A stretch of 64,000 nt of DNA from NCBI GenBank assembly GCA_025504975.1, contig JANUWI010000022.1:186001-250000 (forward strand). The letters are read 5' to 3'. Below are positions 37,205 to 49,899 of this stretch, in pieces; the stretch's first letter is position 1; every line of letters starts with the position of its first letter. Both the position numbers and the translations under genes were made by a program. Under the pieces are notes generated by a model. The model saw nothing but the letters and a program-made list of their open reading frames with translations. It ran no database searches and had not been told where the DNA came from. This DNA is from Plenodomus lindquistii (Eukaryota > Ascomycota > Dothideomycetes > Pleosporales > Leptosphaeriaceae).

Positions 37205-40200
37205 ATATTTTAAATTTAGAATAGACTTATATTATATAGGTATATTACTACTTTAATAATATAAAGCTATAACTTTTTAAATAAATTAGTAGTAATTTTT
37301 ATTTTAATTTACTTTATAATAATTTTTTTAACTATTTTCTCTAGCTTACTATTTAGTTTATAAGTATAAAAAGGTAAGCTTTTACTTATAATAATTATAT
37401 TTAAGATTAATAGTACTATATACTCTATATACTATTATAAAGCAATTAAATTATAAATTAATAAAAGTAGTTTAAATTACTTTAGAACAGCTTCTAAATT
37501 CTCTACTTTTAGCTTTTTTATTTTATTTATTAGTATAGCTTTTAGATTTTACTACCTTTTTAAAAGATTTAAATTATAGCTTATAAGAATAGGCTAATAG
37601 CTTTATTTTTTTATTTTTCTTTTATATAGTTTATTAGTAAGTATAGCTAGTACTTAATAGTACTATTTTAAACTTTATTTATAATTTTAATTATAGAAAT
37701 TCCTAGCGAATTCTAAAGCTTCTGTTAAACTATTATTTATATCTATAGTAAAAAAGAATCTTTGTTTTTATTTCTAATGCAAAGTATATATTAGTAAAGT
37801 AACTTAAAGTATATATAACTAATTTATTTAAGTATTAAAATACTATTAGTATTTTTTAGTACTTTAGTTTTAATAATCTTTTAGTATATAGATTTTATCT
37901 AGTTAGATAAAAGCTGTTGTATAAAAGTATATTAATAGTTATAAATAGAAATTTATTTTTCTACTTTATTAAACTAAAACATTTAGTTTTTTTATAGAAA
38001 ACTATTTATTTCTACTACTAGTAGCTTATATTAGTAGTAGTATAGACTTTTTATAAATAAATTTAGTATTTAGTTTATATTTAGTTCTTTTTACTATATT
38101 TATTTAAAGCTAGACTTTCTATTAAATACTTTTATTAAAGTTTATAACGTAATAATTTTAGTTAGAATAATAGTAAAAAAATATAGTAATAAAAAATTAG
38201 GTTTAATTATTATATTAATTTACTATTATATAGTTTTAAACTTTTTATTTTTAATACGCTACTAGCTTTTATAGATTTTATACTTAGCTACTTTAATTTT
38301 AAATAGCTTAATATTACTTTTACTAAAAAAGTCTAGCTTATTAAATTAGTTATTATAAAAAGTAGTAATAAGATTTTTATTAGAATTATAGTAAAACTAG
38401 ACGTCTTAATTTAGAGTAAATAGCTAGTATAAAAGAAACTAGTTAAACTAGTTTACTAGACTATTAAAGAAATAAATAGTAGCTATTATATTAGTAATTA
38501 TTAAAATTAGACTATTAGTAATAATTAAAGTAATTAAATATCTATTTTAAAACACTTCTATTAAAAATAAAAAGAATAAATTAATATTAAATATAAAAAA
38601 TCGCTTTTAGGCTTATAACGATTATAGAAATAGGTATTTAAAACCTATTAGAACAAGATTAAACTATATATACCTTTACTATATAGTATTATATATATAA
38701 AAGTAAAAAAGCTTTATAGAAAATTCTAATATAAAAGTTAGCTTAATATATATATTTATATACTTACTTTTTATATAAGTAATAAATTAGCTACTAGGTT
38801 AGTACCTATAAATATTATATATATATAGCTTTTTAAAGTCTAGTAACTTTTAATATTTAGTTTTTTTAAAATTAAATCTATTTACTCTAGCTTACTAACT
38901 AAACTATAACGTTTAAAATTAAGTTAATATAGTAGTAGCTAAGTAGTATATATCTATAATAACTATTAATTAATAAATAAAAATAATAAAAGTAATAAAA
39001 ATATAAAGGATATTAAAAATAATAAACATAAACTATATAATAATAATAATAAAAATAATAGAGATAATAAAAATAATAAAAATAATAAACATACAAAAAA
39101 TAATAAAAATTATAAATAGAATAAAAATAATATAATTTTTCTAAAGTACTTTTTTTATAGTAAATTTAAATAAAAAAATATAGACGTTATAATTAAAGTT
39201 AAAAGTAAAAAAAAAATTAGAAATATAAATAATATTTTTATTTCTTTTAAATTAATACTATATTATTAGTAAATCTATTTAAAAGATTAGATAAAAGGTA
39301 TTAAAAAAGTTTTATTATTATAGTAACTAAAAGGTTTATTTAAGCTTTTTAACTAGAGGCTTACTTTTTAAAAATAGCTTTATTAATATCTTTATTATTA
39401 ACTATTTACTTTATTTTAAGTAGCTTTTACTAATATATAGTTACTTTATATAAGTATTTATTTATTAGCTATATATAGTTTAGTAGTAAATTAAGCTATA
39501 AAATATATATTTTTATTTAAAATAGTTATTCTATTACTTATTAATTTTAAACTACTCTAGAAATAGTATTTTTTTACTAACTTTATAAAGTTATAGGTAA
39601 TTATTTTTTTCTAAAATTTAATAAATATTAACTAGAAATTGTTAAAAAAGATAATAGTAGAAATATAGATTATAAACTATTAATTAAAATTTATATTAAC
39701 GTAAAAGATTATATTTTAAAAACTATAACATATTTATATAGTATATATTTATAAATAAAATTAGTCTATTATTTTTTAACTTTAATATTTAATTTAAGTA
39801 GATAGTATTAGAAATTTATTAGAATACTATAATTTATCTAAACAGTTATATATATCTTATATTTACTAGTTTTAAATTAATTATTATAGATATAGTATAT
39901 TACTAAAGCTTTCTAGAATTATCTATAGTATAGTACTTTTCTATACTAATAGCATATTTTAGAAATAAATATATTAAAACTTTAAAACTAATCTTTTTAT
40001 TTAAAGTTATCAATATACTTTATTAACTTTTTTATTTATATTAATTTATATATTAAAAGCGTTATATTCTATAGACTTACTATAGTAATAACTATATTTT
40101 TCTATATATACTATTTATATAAATAGGTTAGTAAAGCTTATTATAGTTATACTAAATATTAGAAAAGTCTAGTACTTTTCTAGCTATTAAACTCTAGGTA

Positions 40201-40490
40201 TAGATAAAGTATTTTTAAAATATTAATCTATTAAAAAAAAATTCTTTTTTTAACTTTTAGTAAATTTCTACTACTATTAATATTACTATGTAAGTAATTT
40301 TAATTAATATCTAACTACTATTAATATAGAAATATTTTATCTTTACTTTCTATAGTTTCTATAAAAATATTTATTACTACTATATAAATTTATAGTAGAG
40401 GCTATTTTATTTATAGTTATTTTATAAATTATATTATAAACTTAAATACTTATTTCTTTACTAAAGTTTAAATTTTATTTTTATAGTAGT
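37205..40490. other. RIP-degraded DNA between elements III and II
   Basis: 3.3 kb with no LTR, TIR, RNA gene or named motif on either strand. The notable part is a simple-sequence tract at about 38970-39120. It was contiguous with 47983 onward before element II inserted. Confidence 0.55.
38970..39120. repeat. Imperfect AAT/AAAAAT simple-sequence tract
   Basis: Interrupted repeats of aataataaa, gataataaa and aataaacata on the plus strand. In one frame it would read as Asn/Lys/Asp repeats, which may mean it was a low-complexity coding segment, but there is no gene context to support this. Confidence 0.7.
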
Positions 40491-40495
40491 AAAGA

Positions 40496-40671
40496 TGTAA
40501 TAGGCAGAGCCTAGTCTAGAGGTTTAGTAGTAAAGCTTTAGAGCTACACTAAAAGCAGCTAGAGTATTCTATATAAACTTTTATAAAATTCCCTTCTTTT
40601 ATATAGAACTATAAAGTAGTTAATTTATTTTAATTTACTTAGTACTTACTTTTTAAAATCTATCTACTTTA
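40496..40671 (+). repeat. Chromovirus II 5' LTR
   Basis: 176 bp. It keeps the ancestral TG start (TGTAATAGG) and ends CTACTTTA. Same family as 22249-22424, 29357-29532 and 47802-47977. Confidence 0.93.
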
Positions 40672-40799
40672 TTTAAATTAATTTATTTTTAACTAATCTA
40701 TTACTCTATTAGTTTTCTAGATAGAAAAAAATAGGCTGCTTTTACTCTAAACCTTTTAGTATTAGATTATAACTAGCTAGTAGTTTAATAATAAGTAAA

Positions 40800-42300
40800 A
40801 AAGTATTTAGTACTAAATACCTAGGCTCTATAGCCTATTAAAAAGTAATAGTAAATAGATATTTAGTACTAGGCGCTATAGATAAAGTTTATACCTATTT
40901 TTAAAAAAAAATTTAGTAGAAAAAGTATTTAGTACTAGCTACTACTATATTTACTACTATTATATATAGATAATAAATAGGCCTAATAGTATAATAGCTC
41001 TAGCGTTTTACACTAATAGTATAAAAGCTATAAATATAATAGATAAAGAGATTAAAATAGTATTAGTAGAGAAAATATAAAAAAAAAGGCTAGTAAAAAA
41101 TAAGCTTTTTACTAAAATAGAACTAATTAAATAGTTTATTACAAATAAACTTAAATAGAAAATGCTAAAAATAGAATCTAGCTCTACTATTTATTAAAAA
41201 GTAAAAGCTCTATAGTAGTTTTTTATTAAGAATATTAACTATAAGCTAAAAGCCTTTATAGCTATAATTTCTAGTTAACTACTAATAGTTTAAATAGGTT
41301 TTTTTAATAAAAAACTATCTAGATACTATAATAAGTTCTATACTTTAGTAGTAATTTTTACTTTTTTTTTTAAAAGTACTAGTTTAGTATACTAGAAAAT
41401 CTCTAATCTAGCTATAGTTAGTAGTAACTATAAAAACTATAAATACTAGAAAATATAAATATAGTAGAAAATCTAGATAAATTATACTAGAGTAGAAAAA
41501 AACGTTTTAAAATATAAATTTAACTACTTAAAAAATAATACTACTTCTATTAGCATTTTCTAGATAAAACGTAGAAACTAGTTCTATAAACGCTTTTAGA
41601 AATTTCTAGACTAGCAGTTCTCTAATAAAATACTAGATAAAAAAACTAGAAATAAGCTTTTTACTTTTAAATAGAAAAAATAGACTTTTTAGAAATTTAA
41701 TATAGAGTTTATACCCCTAGTATTTAATATAAATAAAAAAAATAATTATTTATTTTTAAAAAGCTACTATATAAACGCTATTAATACAGATTTAGCTAAT
41801 TAAATAGTATTAGTAGAAGTACCTAAAAAGTAAATAGTATAGTAATTAATTAAAAAAGTAGAGTATATTAAAGAAAACCTTTACTATAGTAAGCTCTATA
41901 CTTACTTTTACTATAGTAACTATTAAAAAAACTAAAAAAATCTAATAGATATTAACTTCTTTACTACTAGTTATAGCACTTACTATTTTAGATCTAAAAA
42001 GGCTTAATAGATTACTTTAAAACAATTAATAAAGCGTTATAAAAATAATTTATATTTATAATATAAAAAGGCTAGCTATATATAATACGTTTATAAATTT
42101 ACTCTAGCTAAATACTCTACCTACGCGTTTCTAGTAGGTACTTAGAAAAAAAAGTTAGAGAAAATTAATAATACTAGTAAATTAGAAAACTAGAATTTTC
42201 TAAAATAAATCTCTTTTAGAAAAAAAGTAGTAGGTTTAAATTATAATAGTTTAAAACTTTTTAGTAAAAGTAGCTAGATAGTAACCTAATTAAAGTATAA
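40800..42300 (+). pseudogene. Chromovirus II leader and gag remnant
   Basis: Aligned with 22550-24050 of element I. It has the same three tatttagtacta copies at 40804, 40860 and 40926, spaced 56 and 66 bp. Called gag from its position before the protease; no zinc knuckle could be named. Confidence 0.5.
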
Positions 42301-42329
42301 ACTCTAATTAATAAAGTTATTTTTATATT

Positions 42330-43690
42330 AGCTATACTAGATACTAGGTGCCTTATTTTTACTTTTATAAATAAAAACTTTATTTAAAAAATTATCTAGA
42401 GTAAATAGAGGTTCCTCTCTACTTAGTTATAAAAATAGGTAGAGAAAAAATATTAGTATTAATAGCTACTAGGTATTTAATAGACCTAGAAATATATAAA
42501 AAAAAGATATAAGCTAATATACTAGAAAAAAATTAGAAGTATAATTTAATTTTAGGCTGCTTATAAATAAAAAAAAACTAAATCTCTATTACTTTATAGA
42601 AAAAATTATTTTTTATAGAATTAAATAGTACCTATATTTAGAGTAGAGAAGGTAAAGCCTTAGCTTTAAATATTATAGAAGTTAATAGTAGAACCTACTA
42701 GGCGTAGCGCTAGAGGTTCTTAAAAAAAAAAATAGTAGACTTTAGTTATTTATAGTTTTAATAGTAGATATTTAAAAAGCTTTAGTAAAAAAAGTAGAAC
42801 TAATAAACGCGTAAATATTTTTTCTAGACTACTTTAAAAACTTATATAATATATTTTTAAAAAAAAAGTAAATAAATTAGTACTATACTATAAAGTAGCT
42901 ATAAATTATACTATACTTTTTATTAAAGTAGAAAAAAAAAGCTAGAAGTTCTATAAAAACTGTTTTATAGTATATTATAAAAAGAGTTACTAGGTTAATA
43001 TAAAAAGCTTATTTTACTACTAGACTATAGATTTATCTGCGTTAGCTACTTAAATACTTTAGCTCTAGTACTATTTATAAAAAAGTCTAGAAAAAAAGTA
43101 AAATTCTGTATAGACTATAAAGCTTTTAATACTATTTTAAAAAAAAACTACTATTTATTTCTACTATTTTAGAAAACTCTATTATAGATTAAATAAGCTA
43201 AGTAGTTTACTAAGCTAGATATAGTTTAAACTTTCTATAAAATCTAAATTACTAAAAAAAATAAGTAGAAAATACTATTTAAAACTTAGTTTAAACTTTA
43301 TAAATAAATAGTCTACTAATTTAGTTTAGCTAATACTCTAAGTACTTTCTAGAGGTATATTAATTAGGTGCTCTATAAGTATCTAGATATTAATACCTCT
43401 ATTTATATTAATAATATATTTATTTATACTAGTAGATATTAAATAGAGTATAAACTAAAAGTAAAAACTATAGTAAAAAGGTTTAGAAAAGTAAGCCTAT
43501 AGCTAGACATTAAAAAGTTTAAATTTAGTATTAAAAAAATACACTACTTTAGATTTATAGTAAAAATAGAGCGTAAAATTAGTATAGACCTAGAGAAAAT
43601 TTAAACTATTACTAAATAAAAACCTTTCTAATTTATTAAAAAAGTATAGAGCTATCTAGAGTTTATAAATTTCTACTAGAATTTTATCTA
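42330..43690 (+). pseudogene. Chromovirus II protease, RT and connection remnant
   Basis: The protease site reads A-I-L-D-T-R-C near 42333-42355. RT runs about 43010-43440: F-C-I-D-Y-K-A-F-N near 43105-43130, F-T-K-L-D-I-V near 43210-43230, Y-I-N-Q-V-L near 43355-43375 and the catalytic box Y-I-N-N-I-F-I-Y at 43404-43427, in which both Asp are Asn (element I changed only the second). The connection that follows (43432-43680) reads L-D-I-K-K-F-K-F near 43500-43520 and E-F-I-N-F-Y near 43655-43675; these are the bases absent from element I. Confidence 0.88.
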
Positions 43691-43699
43691 GAACTACTC

Positions 43700-44230
43700 T
43701 ATAATTACTACGCTACTAATAAAGCTAACTAGTAAAAATATTCTATTTTTCTAGAAAAAAAAGTAGTAAAAGGTTTTTTTTAAATTTAAAAAGGCTTTTA
43801 CTATAGAGTCTACTCTAGCTTATTTTAATCTAGATTTAGAGATATTTTTTAAAACTAATACCTCTAGCTAGGTATTAGAAGGGATTTTTATATAGTAGAG
43901 AGAAAATAAGTAGTTTTATATTATAGCTTACTTTTTTTTTAGCTAAGTATACTCTAGTAAAGTATAACTATAATATTTATAATAAAAAACTTCTAGCTAT
44001 AATAAAGTATTTTAAATAGTAGAGTAAAAAATTATATATAGTAAAGTCTTTTACTATATATACTAACTATAAAAATCTAGAGTACTTTATAACTATGTAA
44101 TTACTCTAAAAGTAGTATATCTACTAGTTTAGACTATTTAGTACTTTTAACTTTACATTTTTCTACTATCTAAAGAGTTTAAACTAAAAAGCTAATATTC
44201 TTTTTAGAAAAGAAAAGAATACTCTATAGT
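43700..44230 (+). pseudogene. Chromovirus II RNase H remnant
   Basis: The core reads S-T-L-A-Y-F-N-L-D-L-E near 43810-43845 and F-F-K-T-N-T near 43850-43865 (family ETDAS; Asp lost). Then comes Y-N-I-Y-N-K-K-L-L-A-I-I near 43970-44010 and Y-T-N-Y-K-N-L-E-Y-F near 44060-44090 (family TDHKNLEYF). The latter keeps Glu where element I has Lys, showing independent RIP histories of the two copies. Confidence 0.85.
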
Positions 44231-44619
44231 ATACTAAAAACAATAGGCTAGTAGCCTATAACTTTTAGTTACTTAAACTAGTAGAAACTTCTAATTATAA
44301 AAAAAAAAGGCTATTAAAAGTTCTATAGTTTAAATAATACTAGTTAAAATTTCTAGAAAAAAAAAGTACTTATAGTAGTAGAGCTATTTCTACTAAAAAA
44401 CTAATAGAAAAAAGTATTAAAAAGTAATAGTATTTACTAAGTAGCTTTTATACTAATATAAATAGAATAGTATAAATTCCTTTTTAAGCTTAAACTTAAA
44501 GTATTAATATTTAAATATAAAAAGAAAACGTATACTATAGTTTTAAAAAAAAATAAGTACTAAAGTTTTTCTAGCTATAAATCTATTAAATTTTTAAAGT
44601 CTATAATAGTATAACTACT

Positions 44620-45320
44620 AGATATTCTAGTAGAAAAAATAGCTATAAATTACTAGCCTAGAACTTTTTTTAGCTAGGTATATTTTTAGATATCTATTAC
44701 TATATTAAAAACTATAATATTTATAGTTATACTAAACTATAATAGAATTTAAAGTAGAGACTATTTAAGCCTCTACTAATTTTAAAAAAAATTTAAAAAA
44801 AGCTTTCTATAAATTTTATTATAGACTTTTTTAAAAGTAAAAGTTATATTAACTTTATAGTAGTTATAGATAATTTAAATAAATATATTAAATTTATTCT
44901 ATTAGTAAACTTTACTATAAAATTAGTTATATAGAAGTTTATTAAATGTATAGTTTTCTACTACTAGCTTCTAGACACTATAGTTATAGATAAAAGTATA
45001 TAGTTTATAGAAAACTTCTAAACTAAAGTATATAAATTACTATAAATTAACTAGTAACTTTTTACTATTTTCTACTCTAAAACTAATAGAGCTATAGAAA
45101 GAATAAATAGTACTATAAAAGTCTATATAAAAGCTGTTATTAACTAGGCTTATAATAACTAGCCTTTTTTTTATTTTATAGTATAAATTATAATTAAAAA
45201 AAAACTAGCTAGTTCTATTTAAATTAGTTTTTTTTTTTTTTAGTATAGGTATAAAATAGATTCTATACAGCTACCTACCTAGTTAGAAAATCTCTACTAA
45301 TACTCTACTACGCTAGCTAA
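44620..45320 (+). pseudogene. Chromovirus II integrase remnant
   Basis: Aligned with 26150-26860. The core shows F-I-I-D-F near 44820, V-V-I-D-N-L-N-K near 44860-44885 (Asp kept here, Asn in element I), V-I-D-K-S near 44985-45000 (family SDRG; Arg to Lys) and T-N-R-A-I-E-R-I-N-S-T near 45085-45115. Stops are frequent. The chromodomain follows 0.4 kb downstream. Confidence 0.84.
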
Positions 45321-45699
45321 AGCTAAAGCTACTATTATATAGAAGCTATAGGCTATAGTAGAGTTTATATAATCTACTATAGCTAAAGTATAGTAGGTGT
45401 AAAAGCTTTAGGCTAACTAGTAAAAAATAAAAACTTTAGTTTTTAAAATAGAAAATAAAGTATAGTTATAGTATAAAAAATAGCTATTATATAAAAAGCC
45501 TAGTAAAAAATTAGACTAGAAAAATATAAAATTCTATATAGTAGAGTTTATAAAAAATATAGTAGGTAAATTAGATATACTACTAGAAGTTTATCTAGTA
45601 TTCTATAAAAGTTACTTATAATTAGCTTTAAATAATTTAATAGAAAAATAGTATATTTCTAACTAGTAACTTAATTCTATCTAGGTAAATACCTATAAA

Positions 45700-45840
45700 A
45701 AATAAAAAATTAAAAATATTCTAGAAAAATGCTAAAAAAGGCAAGAGAAATTATAGCGTAAAAAGTATTTAGTCTAGTAGAAAAATTATAAGTATTTAAC
45801 CTAGAAACTATAAGTAAACCTAAAAGGTAATAAATATTTA
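45700..45840 (+). pseudogene. Chromovirus II chromodomain remnant
   Basis: Reads N-I-L-E-K-C...R-K-K-Y-L-V-x-x-K-N-Y-K-Y-L-T-x-K-L-x-V-N-L-K-G-N, with stops at the Trp and Gln positions of KYLVQWK...TWE. This is the chromodomain that follows integrase in chromoviruses. Confidence 0.75.
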
Positions 45841-46663
45841 AAAAAGTAAAAAAATATTTATAAAGCTTTTTAAAAAATACTATAAAGAAAACGCTAAAAA
45901 AAAAAGCTACTAGAGAAATACTAAAATAAAACTTAATAAAAAGCTACTATACTAGAATAATATAAAAAAAGAAGTTTATAGCTAGAAAATTATACAGATT
46001 TACTATAATTAACTAGCTAGTATTATAAAAAGTCTAGAAAAAAGTAGAGAGTTTTTAAAAAAAGCTAGAGAATAAAAAGTAATAATATAGAAAACTAAGC
46101 TAAAATATAGAAAATAGGCTAGAAAAAAAAAATACAGGAAATAGCTAGAGATAGTCTAGAAAGTCTCTAAATAAGTAGAAAAGCAGGAGAGAAGAAATAG
46201 ATTATATAGAAAAAAAAAATAAAATAAACTATAATTTTAGTAGTATAATAGCTAAGTAGAGTTTAAAAGAATTTCTAGAAAAAGGTTCTAGTAACTACTA
46301 CTTATTTACTACTTTCTACTCTATTTATACATAAATATCTAGTAAGTATTACTAGTATTATAGTAAAAGTAAAAAATAAAAGTAAAGAAATTAATTATTT
46401 TACTTTTAAAATAAAAAATGTCTATTAATACTACTAGATATAGAGGTATACTAGCTAATAACTAAATAAAGTCTAAAATATTTTTTTTATATTTCTAGTT
46501 TATCTATATTATTAAAATAGACTATAGTATTCTTTTTATACTTTATTTTAGTACTATAGTAAAAACTAGTAGAGCTACTTTTAGTAGTAGAGCAGCGTAG
46601 AGAGGAAAGCTAGATAGTAAAGCTATTTTTTCTAAAGTAGCTACGCCTACCTAGAGTAATAAT

Positions 46664-46707
<44 letters not shown>

Positions 46708-47801
46708 AGGCTTCTAGCAAGCTTTACTATAGTTAAATAACTTTTTAGTAGAGAATTTATAGATAGAGAAAAAATTATTAAATAAAAACTAGTTAGTAGT
46801 TTTAAAAATAGTTATAGTAGCGCTAGACTTACTATAAAAAAAACTAGAAATAATAGAAAAAGTATTTTTACTCTAGTTATAAAAGAAGTAAAGTATAGTA
46901 GAGAGAGAAAGCTTATATAGAGATTTACTAAAAATTTTAAAAAAAGTTTAACTATATAAAGCTAACTAACTATAATAAACTAGAGAATTTTTATAGTTAA
47001 AGTTATATTTAACTCTAGTAGAACTAGCACTAGTAATAAATAGCTAGAAAAAATAAGTAAAAGTTATAAAAAAAAAAGTTAGTAATAGGCTTATATTAGA
47101 AAACTTACTAAATTTATAGCTATAAGTATTACTAGTAGAGCTAAACTAGCTATATTTAACTAGAGATTTAGTTAGAGTTTTAAAAATAGCTTTAAAAAAA
47201 AATAGTAAATATAAATAATAGCTAAAGCGTAAATAGCTATAATTTTCTACTCTAAATACTTATAAATACTAAGTTTAAAGTTTTTAAAGTACTAAATAAT
47301 ATAAAAATACTACTAAAAGACTTTAGTAGAGATCTAAATAAAAGTTAGCTACAATTTAAAAATAAAAAGTAAAAAAAAAACTTACTAACTTGTAGTAAGT
47401 ATTTAAAAAGTAGTAGTTATTATAAAAGTAAATATAAAAGCTAGTAGAAGTATAGTAGTATAAATAGAGTTTTTTAAAGCACTTAATATAATAATAGTTA
47501 GTATTAAAGTTACACTATAGTATAGTAAATAAAGTAAAGCTATTTACTAAAAAAAAATTACTAGAAAAGTTTGTATTACTAGTAGAGGTAGTATAAGCTT
47601 TACTTTTATAAATAAAAGTATTAAAAAACTTAAATATAGTAAAAGTAATAAAAAAAAGTATAGTAGTAGAGAAAAGAATTATAGAGGTAGAGAAATAGCT
47701 TTTATAGAAGTAGAAAATATAAAAAGTTATATAATTACGCGCTATTATATGCCCTTTATCTAGAGATTATAAAATAAACGCTTAGATAAAAAAAAAGGTA
47801 A
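45840..47801 (+). other. Chromovirus II 3' non-pol region
   Basis: Homologous to 27400-29356. A/G-rich on the plus strand, with a T33 run at 46668-46700 where element I has T17 and then attatttttt. No named motif. The minus-strand frame seen in element I is interrupted here, arguing against coding on that strand. Confidence 0.6.
46668..46700. repeat. T33 homopolymer
   Basis: 33 consecutive T, the longest mononucleotide run I noticed in the window. It is an expanded form of the T17 run at 28228-28244 in element I. Confidence 0.9.
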
Positions 47802-47977
47802 TATAATAGGCAGAGCCTAGTCTATAGCTTTAGTAGTAAAGCTTTAGAGCTATACTAAAAGTAGCTAGAGTATTTTATATAAACTTCTATAAAATTCTAT
47901 TTTTTTTTATAGAACTATAAAGTAGTTAATTTATTTTAATTTACTTAGTATTTACCTTTTAGAATCCGCTTACTTTA
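47802..47977 (+). repeat. Chromovirus II 3' LTR
   Basis: 176 bp, start TATAATAGG, end TTACTTTA, followed by aaaga (47978-47982). The purine tract aaaaaaaaaggtaa precedes it. Confidence 0.93.
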
Positions 47978-47982
47978 AAAGA

Positions 47983-49600
47983 AATAATTTATGTAAATAA
48001 TATTTATTATTATAACTAGTTTATTTAGTATATAAGTTATTATATACTTCTAGTAGATTTTTACTTTAATAGCTATTATTATACTATTTAAATATTCTAA
48101 TACTTTTTATAGTATTTAATAAATATATAATTTATACTTTAATAGTATATAATATACTCTATAAATAAATACATAGTATAAATAAATAGCTAGGCTCTAC
48201 TAAAACTATACTAAAATATACTTTTATAATAGTACTATATAACTAATAATAATAATATATAGAAATTATAGTAAGCTAATTTAGTTAGAAATACTTTCTA
48301 TTTTTTATTTATATATAAATATATTATACCTAGCTTTACTATAGTATTTATAGTAATATTATATTAATTTACTTTTTTTAGTATATACTTATTTTAATAC
48401 TTTTTTTCTATTACTAGATACTATTAACTTTTTTAAAGTTATTAAATATAGGTTTTTTTTTACTATAACTGTACTTTTTTTCTATACTTACTTTTTTTTA
48501 TATAATTAATATTACGTAGTAGCTTTATTTACTATTTAATATTTAATAACTTTATTATATATTAATATATCTAATACACTATTAACGCTACGCTTTTACT
48601 AAACTTTTTAAATATATTTACTATAGTAATTAGCAAGCTATCTATATAGATTTAAATTCTTTTTTTAAAAAGCTTTAATTATAATCTAAATTATACAGTA
48701 TTATTTAGAGTCTAAATATACTAAACTTTATTATTAATAATAATAAGTAGTAGTATATATAGTTTAATATAAAAAGTAGATATTATAGCTTTTAAATTAA
48801 AAAAAACTAAGCCTATGCTTTAAAAGACTCTTTTAATATTACTTTAAATAATAATAGTATTAAAAGTAGTAATAAAGTAAAGTAAAAATATAATTTTAGT
48901 AATATAGTTAATCTAGTTATAAATTTAATTTTTAGCTTAGTTACTATAGGCCTTTTTTAAAAGTATAAAATAATCTATATTAAATAGCTATAAAAGGTAT
49001 AATAAGTAGAAAGGTATATAAAAAATTATAAAGTTAAAAATATATTTAATAATCACTTTTTTATTAGTTTTAAATAGCTTTATTAAATTAAAGTTATTAT
49101 TGTATAAAAGTTACTTTCTAGCGTATTATTATAAAAAAGTGTTTTAATAGATGCTATAGATAGTAATAGCTTATAGCATAGTAAATATTATATTTTTTTA
49201 AATAATTTGTATAGTTATTATAGATTAAACCTATAACTTCTAGTTACTAGAGCTCTAGAGCTACTCTACTAGCGCTAGGCCTAAATAGGCGCGCTTTAGT
49301 TATCTAGAATACTAATATATTTCTATTTATATAAAAAAAACTAGCTTTCTACATAATATTTTACTATAGAAGCTATTAATTAACTTACTATAAATACTAT
49401 TTATATTTATACCTTTATACTATATTACGTTAATCTATTTCTAGAATATTACTTATTAGGCTTAGTTATTAGAAACTATATATAAAGTATATAAGTTAAC
49501 TAAAGTAATAGAACTATAGTTATAGGCTGCTATAAAACGCGTACTATTTAAATTTAAAAACTATACTATAGGTATAGGCAGTTTACTACTTATACTATAG
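47983..49600. other. RIP-degraded DNA right of element II
   Basis: Nothing recognised except general RIP composition. A short less-mutated patch at about 49240-49300 (ctagagctctagagctac, gcgctaggcctaaataggcgcg) is richer in GC. It may contain the 5' LTR of element V, but I could not find its partner. Confidence 0.45.
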
Positions 49601-49899
49601 TAAATTCTAATAATAAAAATTAAAAAGAATTATTACTAGAAGCGCTATAGATAGTTTAGTTTATTTAGTAAATAACTAATACTAGTAGAAAACCTAGTTA
49701 TTCTAAAATTTAATAAATAAATTATAGATAGAGTATAAAGTAAAAAATTAGTATAAAATCTTTTTTTTCTAAGTTTTTAAACATCTAGATTTAACGCACT
49801 ACTAATTATAGTTAATTACCTAAAATTTTATTATACTAACTTTATATAACTTTACTATAGATTCTATCTAGAATACTATATTCTAAGAAATAGGCTTTC

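Larger units (their letters stand above)
40496..47977 (+). mobile_element. Element II: Ty3/gypsy chromovirus, full length, RIP-inactivated
   Basis: A 7482-bp element with 176-bp LTRs and a perfect target duplication, aaaga, at 40491-40495 and 47978-47982. It aligns along its whole length with element I and keeps the RT-RNase H connection that I has lost, so it is the better template for the family. Domain order is gag, protease, RT, RNase H, integrase, chromodomain and a 2-kb A-rich 3' region. The differences from I are chiefly transitions plus a few indels in homopolymers. Confidence 0.94.
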
